From contig NW_004624796.1 of assembly GCF_000247695.1 (NCBI RefSeq), positions 149,460-213,459 on the forward strand: a stretch of 64,000 nt of DNA, in the 5' to 3' direction. This stretch comes from Heterocephalus glaber. Its lineage: Eukaryota > Chordata > Mammalia > Rodentia > Bathyergidae. How positions within the stretch are numbered: the first letter of the stretch is position 1; each line of letters opens with the position of its first letter. Both the position numbers and the translations under genes were made by a program. The notes beneath the pieces are model-generated. The model was not told the DNA's origin. It ran no database searches and worked only from the letters and a program-made list of their open reading frames with translations. Positions 48,101 to 58,300 of the stretch are shown one piece after another.

Positions 48101-51100
48101 ATTTAATTCATGAAAACATAGCCTGTGTAGGGGAGGGAATTTCAATGCACATTTTGAATCTGAAAAGTCATTAATATCTAGAAGACATAAATGTGGCTGA
48201 GTGATTATAACAGTTGCCCCCCATACTTCTCATCTGATACTCTCCACACGTTTACACTTCTTCTGCTAAAAGGTGGTGTTCTGGGCCTGGTGGGGCATGC
48301 CTGTAATCCCAGCACTCAGGAGGCTGAGGCAGGAGGATCACCTGGAGTTTGAGGCCAACCTGGGCTACATAGTGAGTTCAAGGCCAGCCTGAACTACATA
48401 ACAAGACCCTGTTTCAAAAAACAAAAAACCAAAAAACCAAAAAACCAAAAAAACAAAAAACAGAAGCTTCTTCAATCCTGACAAGCCTGTAACTTCCATT
48501 GGCTACTAGAACTTGACAGAATCAGTGACATACAATTTCTGACCTTAGCCATGAACTTTCCAAATATCCACTCTCCCTTCAGAAAATATTGAGTAGGTGA
48601 AGCTTGAGTAGTTGAGTAGTAGATGAAACGTATGTAGAGGACGTCTGATGCTCCTCAGACCACAGCCCAGCCAATGCCTGGAGCAGAAGAGCCTCGGCAT
48701 AGAGCAAATGCATGAGACAGAGATGTGTGTATAGGCAGAAAAACTGAGGGAGTGCAGGCACTACCAAGGTAGGGTTAAAATCATAGAATTGTGAATCAAG
48801 CTAATAAGTGGTTTTGGTTCAAAGTCACCTTATTGAAAGTTGTTTGAATATACATATATGTTATACTTATATTAAAGTACAAGTATAATAGGAAGTGGTC
48901 TAATAAATTCTTCTTATTTGAAAATGAAAAGATAATCAACTTAGAAAGTGAATATCTATGTGAATATTAAACTATATCAGTATTCAAGGATACTTGAATA
49001 TACACAAAACAAGACCATAATCATTTATAGACTGAAAGTCTTCAGAAATAGGGAATCCAATTTCTATTTCATAAAAAGAAGAAAAGGAGATGTAACTTTC
49101 TCAGGACTATGGAATACATTACCACTGTAATGCTACAACTCAATTTTCCCAAATCTGCCCAATCTTAATTCTCTGCAGATCTGCAAGCATCAGTGCTATT
49201 GTGGAGCAGGAGTAAACATTTATGAATGCACATGAAACACACATGTATATACCAGGAAAAATGACTTGACACAAAAATATTTTGGGAGCCTGCAAAGAAG
49301 CAAACATGAAAGATTCTGTGGAGGAGCCCTGATGCCTATGGGCCCCTCATCACCTGTATGTTTTCTTTGATTCTCTTCTCATTGAAACTCTTGGCCAGGG
49401 CCACAACCCCACGCTGCAGCTGGTAGCGAAGGGAAATCAGGGCTGGAGTTCTCTTGTACTTTTTTGCCATTGCACAAAGAACTGGATTTTCCAAGAGAAC
49501 TAGGGAGCTCTGGTCTGCCCTGGAAGGAAAGACAGAAATGCTTAAATCCTGTTCCTATGTATTTGGGTCAGGCTTCTAAAACAGACGAACTCTAGGCCAG
49601 GGAACTAGTAATACATGCATCTCTAGGATTTTCTCAGAAAGGCAAATTTTATCCCCTCCCTGAGCCAGTAGAGAGAGAACTCCAGGAAACTCAATACTGT
49701 AATACTAACAATAGCTCATCAGCAATTGTGTAGATGTGATTCTTATTGCTTAATTACCATTTGTCCTCTCGATGGGATCCCAGAGTACTGTAGGCAACCA
49801 AAACAACATCTTCTGACTTGCAGAAATTGAGCAGCTTGCTCTGATTGAGATAAGGATGACATTCCACCTGTACATGGGCAGATAGAATGGCATCAAATCA
49901 TATTCGATGACTACCTTAATATGTAAAAGACATGATAAAATAAAAAAGCCAAATAAAAGAAAAACCTATGCAATATGAAATTTGAATGCAAAATATCAAT
50001 CTGAAGTAAAGATCCTTTTAAAAAATAAATTTGCTTCTTCGAATTCTCTTTGGATAGAATTCTCTCATATCATTGATAATTAAAGAAAGGTGATATAATT
50101 TACCTCATCTTACAGGAATTATTGTACTTTACTTTTTAGTGAAATTTTGTTTTGAAGCAAAATATGTAGGAAAATAAACGGAGTAGTTTAAAATGAACAA
50201 AATTATATGTAATTCCCCATAAAACAATTAATTCAGGAAAACAGAATTGAAAGATAATACAATATTATGCAAAAGTTGGACATGAAATACACACTTAACC
50301 TGTAGACGACTGTCACCTGCATGTCAGTGGTAATGCAGTGCAGGGAAGCGTGCAGAAAGGAAGAGCTCTGACTCTAACCAGGTCAACCAGGTGTCCCAAA
50401 CCATGGGGAGAGATCGTGGGGCAAGCTATCATTAAATCCATCATTAAACAGGCAATTTGTAGAGGAAGCAATTTAGGGTCAAAGGGTGTGAGGGAAAAGT
50501 CAAATTTAAACTTGGAATAGAGGAAGTAAGCATCAAATTTTACAAAACAACAATCTGATAATACTACTGACCAAACTTGCCTGGGTAACATGGGGAAAAG
50601 AACTGATGATTAGTGTAGGTTAAAAGAGTTTGAAAATATTACCAAATGTTGGGTGCTGTGCTACTAATATATCCTAGTTAAAAATGAGCTGAATAAGACA
50701 TTTTAGAAAAAGAGTGGGAAATTTGAATATGGAAATTAAATGATAGAAGAGAAAAATTTTTTAACTTCCTTAGATCTAGTAATGGACTGTAACTATTTGG
50801 GAGGATATACAGTAATACCTTGGTTTATGAATGCTTCTGTTTGTAAACATTTCAGTTTGTAAACAAAATCCTTTGGCAAAATTGTGCTTTCATTTGCAAA
50901 CTCCCACATCAGGTGACAAACACGACCACAACCATTTTCCGCCAAATTATAAAACAAATGAAGTTTGTAAACCAAGGTACCACTGTAATTATTTTTGAGA
51001 GATTTTTTCTCACTCATGTCTCTAAGGATGGAAGGTTATATCTACAATTTACTTTGGACAAGTTCGGCCAAAAATTAAACATATATTTGTAGGTATACTA

Positions 51101-54100
51101 ACATACCTTTACCTACATTGGCAACATGATAAAATGTCAACACTTTCAGATATAGGTGGGAAAATATGGGTGTTGTATAAAATTCTTCAAATCATTCTAA
51201 AGATTTAAACATGAGCATCATAAGAAAAGGGAGACAAACTAGCACATTAAGTTTTTAACACATATTTGAAAATAAGGCACTGTGTCATTATGTACAAAAT
51301 TCAAAGTACATTTTCCTATCATCATCCTTTACTCCAGGACTGAGAGTTGGTTAAAAAAAAAAAAAAAAAAAGAGCTGATGTAGGCACAGAATCTATGTGA
51401 TTAAGCAGCAGATTTGATTAAAGAAAGTAGGGGGGGGATGGGGGTAGGGGAAAGGAAAGAAGGGAAGGAAAAAGTATGAGAAAAGAAGGAAAAACCAGAA
51501 ACAAAGCTTTTGTAAATAGGGAGGGGTGGAGAGGTGGAACAGAGGGAAGGGGAATGGGAAAAACAAGAACTGAGATACATCATGAACAGGCACAAATCCC
51601 ATGATGAGTGTGATCAAAATGTACACCTAAAATGGACCAATAAAGTTAATTTTAAAAAAGAAAAAGAAAGCAGGGGGAAGCTAAGACGAAATCAGGCAAA
51701 GGGCAGGTCTGGTAAGAGTTCCAAAACGCTGCTTTCATGCACAATTAGTATACAGATGACTTCTTTTCTCCAACCTGGAAGTCTTTCATATTTTACAGTT
51801 AATTTTCCCTGTAGCTGTGCCTCAGATCAAGACCTCTGATGCTAGAGGTGCCAGGATGAAGGAAGGAAGCATGAGAAACCCACACAAATCTCTACCATAC
51901 GTCTTATTTTCACTTCAGTGCACTTACTGTCCCTGCTACGTTCTTTGGCCTATTTTCTGACACACACTTCTCTCAACAGCACTTTCACCCGTTTAGTCTG
52001 CAGTCATCCTCCGTAGCTCACAGGGATGTGCATTTTCTTGAGATCTAAATACTACTTCAGCTCACTGAGATAACGTTTGCATTGCTAGATTCTTACACAG
52101 AGCACAGCCCTACGGCCTCCAATCCTTTTTCATTAAGACTTCACAAACCAGAGATACAGTTAAGAGTTCTCCATATCTTCTGCTGTATAAAGTTAAGATG
52201 AATCAGAGAAGAAGACAGAGGGAGGCCCAGCAGTGACACAGAAAAATGGAAAGGAGCCCAAAAGAACAGGAAGCTGAGGGCGCTTACCTGGTTGCAGACA
52301 GGCTTGTACTTGAGCCCTGGCTTGTTCAGGATCATCTCCAGCTGCCTGCGGTTAAAGTTGGACACCCCGATGGACTTGGCCAATCCTGCATCCTTACACT
52401 TCTCCATGGCCTGGGGAGGAAAAGATTACGAAGAATGATATGCGCAATTAGTTACATATTAATGTATATGCAAATAGTACTGTTAAAAGGAACACGTCAA
52501 CAAAGGTGATTGGAATTGATGCTAAGAAAATAATGAAGATAAGGACAGTAAGAAAAAACTCTATATTCTTCTGAAGAAGTCAGAAATACTATTTTTATAT
52601 GGAGGAAAAGAGATGACTGTCTTTTCTTTTCCCAAATTACTCTGCCTCTCTTATATCGCAGTGACACAATTCTGCCCACCACGTCAGCAGAGCACCCCTC
52701 GTAAAGGTCAAGTGTTTCTTGATCCAGTAGTGCATAGCACATATAGGTAGTGTTGTGACCTAATAGTCTTTGTCTGTCCTTGTTCTCTGCCCCCCCGCCC
52801 CTTGTGCTCTCTCTTCCAAGTACTCACCTCCCAAGTGGCAAGGAGATCCACTGTATCAGCTATTAGTTTTCCATGTTCATCTGTTGGGATAAGCTCCTCC
52901 CCTGGCTGGAACAGAAGCAGCGATTAGAGCCATTTCATGAAATTCTTATCTCCATCCATATCTATACTCCTTGGTAAATCTAGACTTGGGACACTAATCT
53001 TCAAAAAAAAAATAGGTGGAACAACATTTCAGAGTTATATTTCCAAAGTACTTTGGTTGTGGTGCTTTTAGGGATGTTTTAGGTGAAAGTTTCCATCTGT
53101 TTTTTAATGGCTTTTAAATATGTTAATTTATAATATGCACTTAGGTCCTTATGTGATGTCCTGGTTGATTTATTGCTGCTTTTCATATTCCTGTACTTTC
53201 CTCTGGAAAAATGGTTCTTTTAAAATGGGAAAATCTTAACTCAGGCTATAGAATCAATGTTAATCTCCATCCCTGAGTATGTGAATGGTCAAAAGTTAGG
53301 CATGTGAGTCAAAGCTGATCTGTGAAGGTCTTCTCTTCTTTTCTCTTCTTTCTTTCTTTTCTTTTTCATTTCTATTTTCAGTTATAAAAGAAGTATGAGA
53401 TAGAATAAAAGGAAACATGGAAATAGGAAAGTAGATAGGACATTAGAATGTAAATGACTCCTCAAAATAAACTTGAACCATTTGTAGAAAAATGGATTTA
53501 CCTCGAGACCATAATGTTAGAGGAAGTAAATCAGACACACAAGTTCAAAAGTCTCATGTTTTCTCTTATGTGAGAGAGCCAAAATATAAATAAACTGCAA
53601 AAATAAGGATAGACACTAAGAAATAGTGAGATGAATCTTTAGCATATGGGAAGGGAACCGAATGGATGGAGGGAGGGAAGGGAGGGAAGATTTTTTAAAA
53701 GGAGGAATTGTGAAGTGTTCTTTATATACACTAAGCCCTTATGAGGGATGTGATAATCATGAACTACAAACATGTATAAGAATATATATGTCTGAAGGGT
53801 CCAAGAGATGTGGGGAGGGAGAGGGAAGCCGGGGGAAAGGCTTTAGAGAAGAATTTAGAAATGTCATGTACATGTAACAAACTCATGATGAATGTAATCA
53901 TCATGTACTACAAATATGTACCCATATAAAATAAAACAATAGTTTTCTCCAAAGTCAAAGGTAATTTCTGTTAGAAAACCAACCAACCAAACCAAAACCA
54001 CTACCAGCCATGGATTCTGGAATTGCATAGAACCTGCAAGTGTTAGAGTAATCCATTTGAGTCCCTTCTAGGAAAAGAAGTTGAGATCAGCACAAATCCT

Positions 54101-57100
54101 GAAACCCACCCAGGAAGAATGACCAATGAATTTCAGGATAGTTTCTTTTCAGTATGATGTGTATGAACTCTTATCAGCAGCTTAATGTAGACTCTTTTTT
54201 GGTAAGGCATAGGATTAAGCATCCTGATGAAAAAAATATGATTCTAATTATAGGTAATATTTCAAATTAAACACTCCCTTAAAGTTCTTGTGTCTCATGG
54301 TTCATTATGTTCCAAAATCTCATACAGCAGCCTGCCAAGGGGTATGCAAAGTGTAAACATGGAAGAAAAGTGTAATAATTTTCATTTCTTCTATAGGTCA
54401 AAAAACTGGGATTGGTACAAATTCTGTTATTGCTCAATACAAAGCAGAATTTAGCATTTGTTTTCTTAGTCGTTATTATTTTAAAATACTAAAACACATA
54501 GATTTACCAAGCACAGTCCATATGCTGGGTACTAGGATAAGATCTTTATGCATATTAACTAATTTAATCTCTTTTCTACCTTATAAGGTATGTGATATAA
54601 TTATTTTTATACATAAAAAGGAAGACAGGTTTTAAACCTACACCACATAATGCAGCCAACAACTGACAAGGAGTTTAAAACCACTCTGTGTGGCCTGCTA
54701 GTGCAGTGCCCTTAGCTGTTAGGCCACTTCTCATTTACTGAATTACAGTTCTGTAGGCTGTTCCTTGTCTAAATCTGTCCCGTGATTAGAAGGTAAACAA
54801 GAGGAGGGAGGGAGAAAGAAAGGGATAAGAAAAAAAAGTGAAAATAGAGGAAAAAAATGGAAACAAAGCTTTGTACATAGGGAGGGGAGGGGAGTGGAGG
54901 GGGAAATGGGATAAAATAAAACAAAAAACAGAAAATAAAAATGAAAATGAAGAAGGTAAACAATGAAAAAATGGGAAGAGTCCACAGATTAAATTGAGGA
55001 TGAAGGTCAATCCAGGCTCTTTTCAAGATTAATTTTGATGCTGAAAGATCCTGAGAGTCTCTCAAGTATCAATAATCATGAGCCTTTTTTAAACAAAGGG
55101 CTTGTCTCTAGTGCGGAAGGGGACTTGACAAAAACCGAAGAAACCTGTGGAAATACATGAGTGGGGCTCATAAAAAGAGATATTTCTGAAGATTATTTCC
55201 CACTTATCAATGTCCCATTTACACTACTCAACGAATTCTTTTGTATAAACTGGCTTGAAAAGTTTCCATAACACACAAATAATGTTTGTGTAAGTTTATA
55301 AAAGCCTAATTCAGTCAACCATGAAATTGACGGTCCTGCTGAATGCTGAAGTTAAATAGATCTAATGATGCAAGTTGCCTACCTTCATGGACACCGGGAA
55401 ATGAATAAGATAGAGGTCCACATAGTCCAATTGAAGCTTTTTCAGTGACCTTTCCAAGCAAGATTGGACCAGCTGCGGTTGATGGAATGTGCTCCAAAGC
55501 TAGAGAGGTTAAAGAATGAAAGTTGTACAACACATTAAAAGAAGTATTGATTTCCTTTTTCCTAACCTTGAAACATTTTTCTACTGGTCAGAAACTGATG
55601 AACATAGGAAAAATACTAACATCTGCATTTCTCTAACATCTCATCTATTCATGTAAACTGTGTTATATGTTCATTATTATTAGCAAATTAATGAATAATG
55701 GAAGAAAATTACTCAAGATAAAATTTTTATCAAGTAATAATAATGATCATTTTTGAGTCTGTGTTCCACAGATGACCAAACAGTTTAAGAGTCTAATTCT
55801 CCCATCCATTCCAACAAATTGGAATGAATTAATACAAAAGATTTTGAACTTTTAATGTGTGACAGATTCAATAAAAGACAATTCAGTAATGTCTTCTTTA
55901 ATACCAAAGGAGTACTCTGACACAGTTCTCACTGATATTCACCATTAAGAAGTGATAAAGGTAAAAATTGATATTCAGACTGTTCACCAAATGTCAGACC
56001 CCCAATATGATAAAAGAAGCTGTAATCTGCTCAAGGTCTGTCTGACTACATCGTTCATGCTAAATCACAGTGCTTGGAGTTGAAGCTCAGAAACCGAAGG
56101 AACTTTACATTGGGGTTAGAAATGTGAAGGCGGCAACAACAAGAAAACCATCATCTCTCTCTGTTTTTAGCACTGGATGTTATATATAAATACATGTGAG
56201 TAAACAATGGACCGATATATATATATATTATCAACGATTACTGATTAAATCATACAAATGTTTCTTCAACACATCACATTCCATTAAGTTGCACACCTGC
56301 ACACAGTATGCACGTTACCTTTGAAGTGTAGAAGATGTCTTCTCTCTTCACAGTGCCATCTGCAATCTTGCTCCGAATGGCCTGTCCCACCTCCTCTTCA
56401 TTTTGGTAAAAATAAGCACAATCAATATGGCGGAACCCAGCATCTATGGCTAATTTGGTGGCCTCTCCAGCCTTGCTCTTGGGAACCTAGGAAGGTGTTC
56501 AAAGGTAGTGTTGAGAGATCCACATGATAGAGAGTTCTAGAACAAGCAGAGACTTCACAAAAACAGCTTTTCCTCATGTTTCCAGTTAGTCGTGCAGTTG
56601 TGATGAATACATGTTAGATTGATTTGGTCTTTCCTTCTTTGTAACAAGTATAGGGCATTCCAAGGACCCCTTTGGTCCCAGACAATTACTGGTTGATCAC
56701 TGGTAGAGGAGGTCTCCAGAAATATCCTCACATGCAATGATTTTCTGGAAGGACTCAGAGGATGGAGCACATATTTATAGCAATGGTTAATATTCATACA
56801 GTGAGGTAATAAAATTAACACAGGAAAAGGACCATGAAATGAAGTATAGAAAAAATAGTCTCCTCCAAGTAACTTTAAAAACAACACCCTAAATTCCTCC
56901 AACTCTGAACGTAGAGGATATGTGGGAATTTTGTTCCAGAATGTCTCTGGAGACACATTTTCTCAGCCTTTCACTGAGGTGCTAGCTACATAGACTCCTC
57001 TGCTAGCACACCCTGATAGTCCAGTCTCCTAAGAGATAGCAGGGATGCACACATCCTATTATTTGTCCTAACAGTTCGGGGACGGACAGCACCCTTATCT

Positions 57101-58046
57101 GATAGAAAATAGTGAGAGATAAAAGCTTCCATAGGTCATCCAGAGGCCAGTTTGAGAGCGAACACTTCAATAGATAGCAGAGGGCTCTGTTAGCTTTTGT
57201 AAGCAGCCACTCTATATGCACAATAGAAGTAAATGCTAAGCAGTAAAGATCTGTATTCAAAATATACAGATTCATACACAAGGAATTACCTACATGATGT
57301 ATGGTATTGAGTCAGGTTAAGTGTCAGCCCTTAAAACTAAGGCTACTTTTTAAGGAAAGATATAATTAAAGTAAAATTTGAAATTATTGGGTTCTCTAAC
57401 ATGTTCCTGGAGGCCTCTTATGTCAGTGATCAAATTAGGATACCTCTTATGCCAGCATTACAAATTAGTATAATGATTTGGAGGCAGTTATTTTTCTTAA
57501 TGAAATTAAAATAAATAAGATACTGAGCTTCTGGCCTCTTTTGCCATCCTTTTCACTTAACTTTCTCAGGCATAAGAGCACTCACAGTGTTACCATGGCC
57601 AACTAATCTATGAGAAAGTGCTCAGAATCAGCCATCAGCCAGTGCTCATGACGGGTAAGTTTCATGTTTTGTACTTAGCTGAGAAACAGACTGGAATGTA
57701 AATCCAGTGGCCAGCATAATTGGGAGGCCAATACCTTATCCATTAGGCACCCAGGGACAGTATAATTGGTAGGTGCCAACATAATCAGACCTTGATGTAA
57801 AGCAACATCTAGTCACCTTTTCTGTTCTGTGTATGAAACAGCTCTAGCCTGCAGAACCTGAGAGCCACCGAGCCCCTCATAGTCGTGTAGGAATGGGTGA
57901 CTTGACACTCATCCCAGGTCCAGTTTCTTTTGAGTCCCCAGTGCCAATCCCGCTGTTGTTACCTCAGCTGGTGCATAGGTGCCAAATCCCAGAACAGGCA
58001 TGAAGTGGCCATCATTTAGCTTCACACACCGATGTTTAGAATTCAT
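45103..58046 (-). CDS. AKR1C: AKR1C-family aldo-keto reductase (hydroxysteroid dehydrogenase), complete nine-exon gene
   Basis: Cytosolic NADPH-dependent oxidoreductase of the AKR1C family, whose members reduce or oxidise steroid ketones and alcohols, prostaglandins and other carbonyls. Nine exons on the minus strand (58046-57963, 56486-56319, 55499-55383, 52905-52828, 52410-52288, 49867-49758, 49519-49354, 46753-46671, 45145-45103) join to 972 nt, 323 residues plus stop, the usual family length. All introns are GT-AG and no exon carries a stop or frameshift. The (alpha/beta)8-barrel signatures are visible: GFGTYAP near residue 20, catalytic Asp50, Tyr55, Lys84 and His117, nicotinamide-pocket Ser166/Asn167/Gln190/Tyr216, and the phosphate-binding Lys270-Ser271, Arg276, Asn280. 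Pocket residues include Phe54, Phe118, His222, Trp227, Arg304, Ile306 and Leu308. The C-terminal tail [13 protein letters not shown] differs from the commoner FAGPPNYPFSDEY type. The member and substrate cannot be assigned from sequence alone, so the symbol is at family level. Confidence 0.95.
46671..46753 (-). CDS. AKR1C: AKR1C exon 8 (residues 283-309 plus split codon 310)
   Basis: 83 nt encoding [20 protein letters not shown] through ITLD plus two bases of Ile310. Position 283 is Ala where many members have Val. Arg304, Ile306 and Leu308 border the steroid pocket. The acceptor AG is at 46755-46754 and the donor GT at 46670-46669. Intron 7 is 2600 bp. Confidence 0.94.
48276..48465 (+). mobile_element. 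B1-like SINE with (AAAAACC)n tail in AKR1C intron 7
   Basis: Starts GGGCCTGGTGGGGCATGCC, followed by TGTAATCCCAGCACTC, a 7SL-derived Pol III promoter region. It has an internally repeated GAGTT-CAAGGCCAGCCTG segment (GGCTACATAG / GAACTACATA). It ends in an A-rich tail grown into CAAAAAAC repeats (48413-48460). Antisense to the host gene. Confidence 0.9.
49354..49519 (-). CDS. AKR1C: AKR1C exon 7 (residues 227-282)
   Basis: 166 nt that completes Trp227 and runs [20 protein letters not shown] through KENIQ. It includes the third AKR signature [13 protein letters not shown] with Lys270, Ser271, Arg276 and Asn280, which bind the 2'-phosphate and adenine part of NADPH. The first part is loop B, variable between members. 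The acceptor AG is at 49521-49520 and the donor GT at 49353-49352. Intron 6 is 238 bp. Confidence 0.95.
49758..49867 (-). CDS. AKR1C: AKR1C exon 6 (residues 191-227, codon 227 split)
   Basis: 110 nt from [13 protein letters not shown] to SHREDK plus the first two bases (TG) of the Trp227 codon. Tyr216 (VAYSTLG), which stacks on the nicotinamide ring, and His222 are present. Family members often have EEP or EKQ where this one has EDK before Trp227. The acceptor AG is at 49869-49868 and the donor GT at 49757-49756. Intron 5 is 2420 bp. Confidence 0.95.
50810..50985. mobile_element. Small Tc1/mariner-type DNA transposon (MITE) in AKR1C intron 5
   Basis: 176 bp bounded by terminal inverted repeats: CAGTAATACCTTGGTTTA at the left, and CAGTGGTACCTTGGTTTA when the right end is reverse-complemented (two mismatches). 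A TA dinucleotide flanks each end (50808-50809 and 50986-50987), the target duplication of the Tc1/mariner superfamily. There is no transposase coding. Family name not assigned. Confidence 0.8.
51418..51665 (+). mobile_element. LINE-1 3' end (3' UTR and A-rich tail), antisense in AKR1C intron 5
   Basis: Purine-rich G/A tract (51420-51560), then CCTAAAATGGACCAATAAAG and an A-rich tail. The same tail signature (CCTAAAATGTACCAATA) recurs at 24960 and 37740, showing these are 3' ends of one L1 lineage. 5'-truncated, only about 250 bp. An unrelated A-run is at 51353-51371. Confidence 0.75.
52288..52410 (-). CDS. AKR1C: AKR1C exon 5 (residues 150-190)
   Basis: 123 nt, phase 0 at both ends: [20 protein letters not shown] through KPVCNQ. 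It holds the second AKR signature ([11 protein letters not shown]) with Ser166 and Asn167, and Gln190, which contact the nicotinamide carboxamide. The acceptor AG is at 52412-52411 and the donor GT at 52287-52286. Intron 4 is 417 bp. Confidence 0.96.
52828..52905 (-). CDS. AKR1C: AKR1C exon 4 (residues 124-149)
   Basis: 78 nt, phase 0 at both ends: [13 protein letters not shown] through DLLATWE. This is the region of loop A of the barrel, which lines the steroid site and varies between AKR1C members. The acceptor AG is at 52907-52906 and the donor GT at 52827-52826. Intron 3 is 2477 bp and holds two L1 tails. Confidence 0.94.
53328..53384. repeat. TC/TTTC-rich tract in AKR1C intron 3
   Basis: Pyrimidine run with TTCTTTCTTTCTTTTCTTTT near 53345-53366. 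Lies just before the L1 fragment at 53430. Confidence 0.8.
53430..53945 (+). mobile_element. LINE-1 fragment (end of ORF2 plus 3' UTR), antisense in AKR1C intron 3
   Basis: The left part (53490-53600) resembles the conserved L1 ORF2 tail, as in AAAAATGGATTTACCTCGAG and CATGTTTTCTCTTATGTGAG. It is followed by a purine-rich 3' UTR (53640-53850) and ends ATAAAATAAAACAATAG. No open frame is kept. Confidence 0.7.
54510..54725 (-). repeat. MIR-like SINE, old, in AKR1C intron 3
   Basis: Shows the order expected of an inverted MIR: ATATGCTGGGTACTAGG, a weak TTATAAGGTATGTGATATAA core, and CAGTGCCCTTAGCTGTTAGG at the end. Strongly diverged. Confidence 0.5.
54784..54975 (+). mobile_element. LINE-1 3' UTR fragment, antisense in AKR1C intron 3
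   Basis: Purine tract with the marker GAAACAAAGCTTTGTACATA and GGGAGGGGAGGGGAGTGGAG, matching the 3' UTR of the copy at 51418 (GAAACAAAGCTTTTGTAAAT). It ends in an A-rich stretch. The open frames on the opposite strand here are Phe/Pro/Ser-rich artefacts of this tract. Confidence 0.65.
55383..55499 (-). CDS. AKR1C: AKR1C exon 3 (residues 85-123)
   Basis: 117 nt, phase 0 at both ends, from [14 protein letters not shown] to [11 protein letters not shown]. It contains the AKR signature stretch [12 protein letters not shown] with catalytic His117 and Phe118. The acceptor AG is at 55501-55500 and the donor GT at 55382-55381. Intron 2 is 819 bp. Confidence 0.95.
56319..56486 (-). CDS. AKR1C: AKR1C exon 2 (residues 29-84)
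   Basis: 168 nt, phase 0 at both ends, from [20 protein letters not shown] to DIFYTSK. It carries catalytic Asp50, Tyr55 and, as its last codon, Lys84. Residue 54, part of the steroid pocket, is Phe. The acceptor AG is at 56488-56487 and the donor GT at 56318-56317. Intron 1 is 1476 bp. Confidence 0.95.
57687..57756 (-). pseudogene. Degenerate tRNA-Arg(CCT)-like sequence in AKR1C intron 1
   Basis: On the minus strand the D-arm and anticodon half of mammalian tRNA-Arg-CCT is recognisable: TGCCTAATGGATAAGG followed by ATTGGCCTCC. These are nearly identical to the tRNA's A-box and anticodon region. The anticodon loop reads CTCCCAA, so CCT has become CCC. The 3' half is decayed: the anticodon stem partner is altered and the B box lacks GTTCGA. 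A 5-bp T-arm-like stem (ACTGG/CCAGT) remains. Probably a tRNA relic or tRNA-derived repeat, not a working tRNA. The comparison is to the tRNA sequence as I remember it. Confidence 0.55.
57963..58046 (-). CDS. AKR1C: AKR1C exon 1 (residues 1-28)
   Basis: 84-nt coding part of exon 1, starting [18 protein letters not shown] and ending ...YAPAE at a codon boundary. The start ATG (58046-58044) is chosen because it gives the standard family N-terminus. It has A at -3 (AACAACCATGA). The reading frame stays open 24 codons further upstream, but that part does not resemble the family and is taken as 5' UTR. The donor GT is at 57962-57961. Confidence 0.95.
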
Positions 58047-58300
58047 GGTTGTTACACCTCTGACTAAACAGATTCTGTTTCTTCTACCTTCACAGGGCAC
58101 TAAGTAGGAAAAGTTCATACTCCAGCCTGTATGACTAATCAGTAACCCATGGTAGGTAGGAGTGAGCAGTTAAAGCAGTATCCCAAATATAAGGGATCTG
58201 GGGCTAGTTCAAGTCCTTTTTGTAAGAGAATTGTTAAGTAACTTACTATATGGTGACACAGAAATTATTTGTTTTAGTAAATTTTCTCTTTAGAATTTTT
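58047..58300 (-). promoter_or_regulatory. AKR1C: AKR1C 5' UTR and proximal promoter region
   Basis: Sequence directly upstream of the start codon. No consensus TATAAA box is seen. An AT-rich TTATATTTGGG lies about 140 nt upstream of the ATG (58182-58192), and a TGATTAGTCA stretch resembling an AP-1 half site lies at 58131-58140. The transcription start cannot be placed from sequence. The region is free of SINEs, as expected for a proximal promoter. Confidence 0.3.

Noticed and set aside
48413..48465. Short repeats of CAAAAAAC as a possible CRISPR-like array
   Set aside because: It is the expanded A-rich tail of a B1-like SINE; there are no spacers.
54743..55065. Phe/Pro-rich minus-strand frames that look like membrane proteins
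   Set aside because: They are the complement of the purine-rich L1 3' UTR.
57909..58046. Read-through of AKR1C exon 1 into intron 1
   Set aside because: The frame stays open past PAE for a few codons, but the GT donor at 57962-57961 and the exact match of exon 2 show that splicing occurs at 57963.
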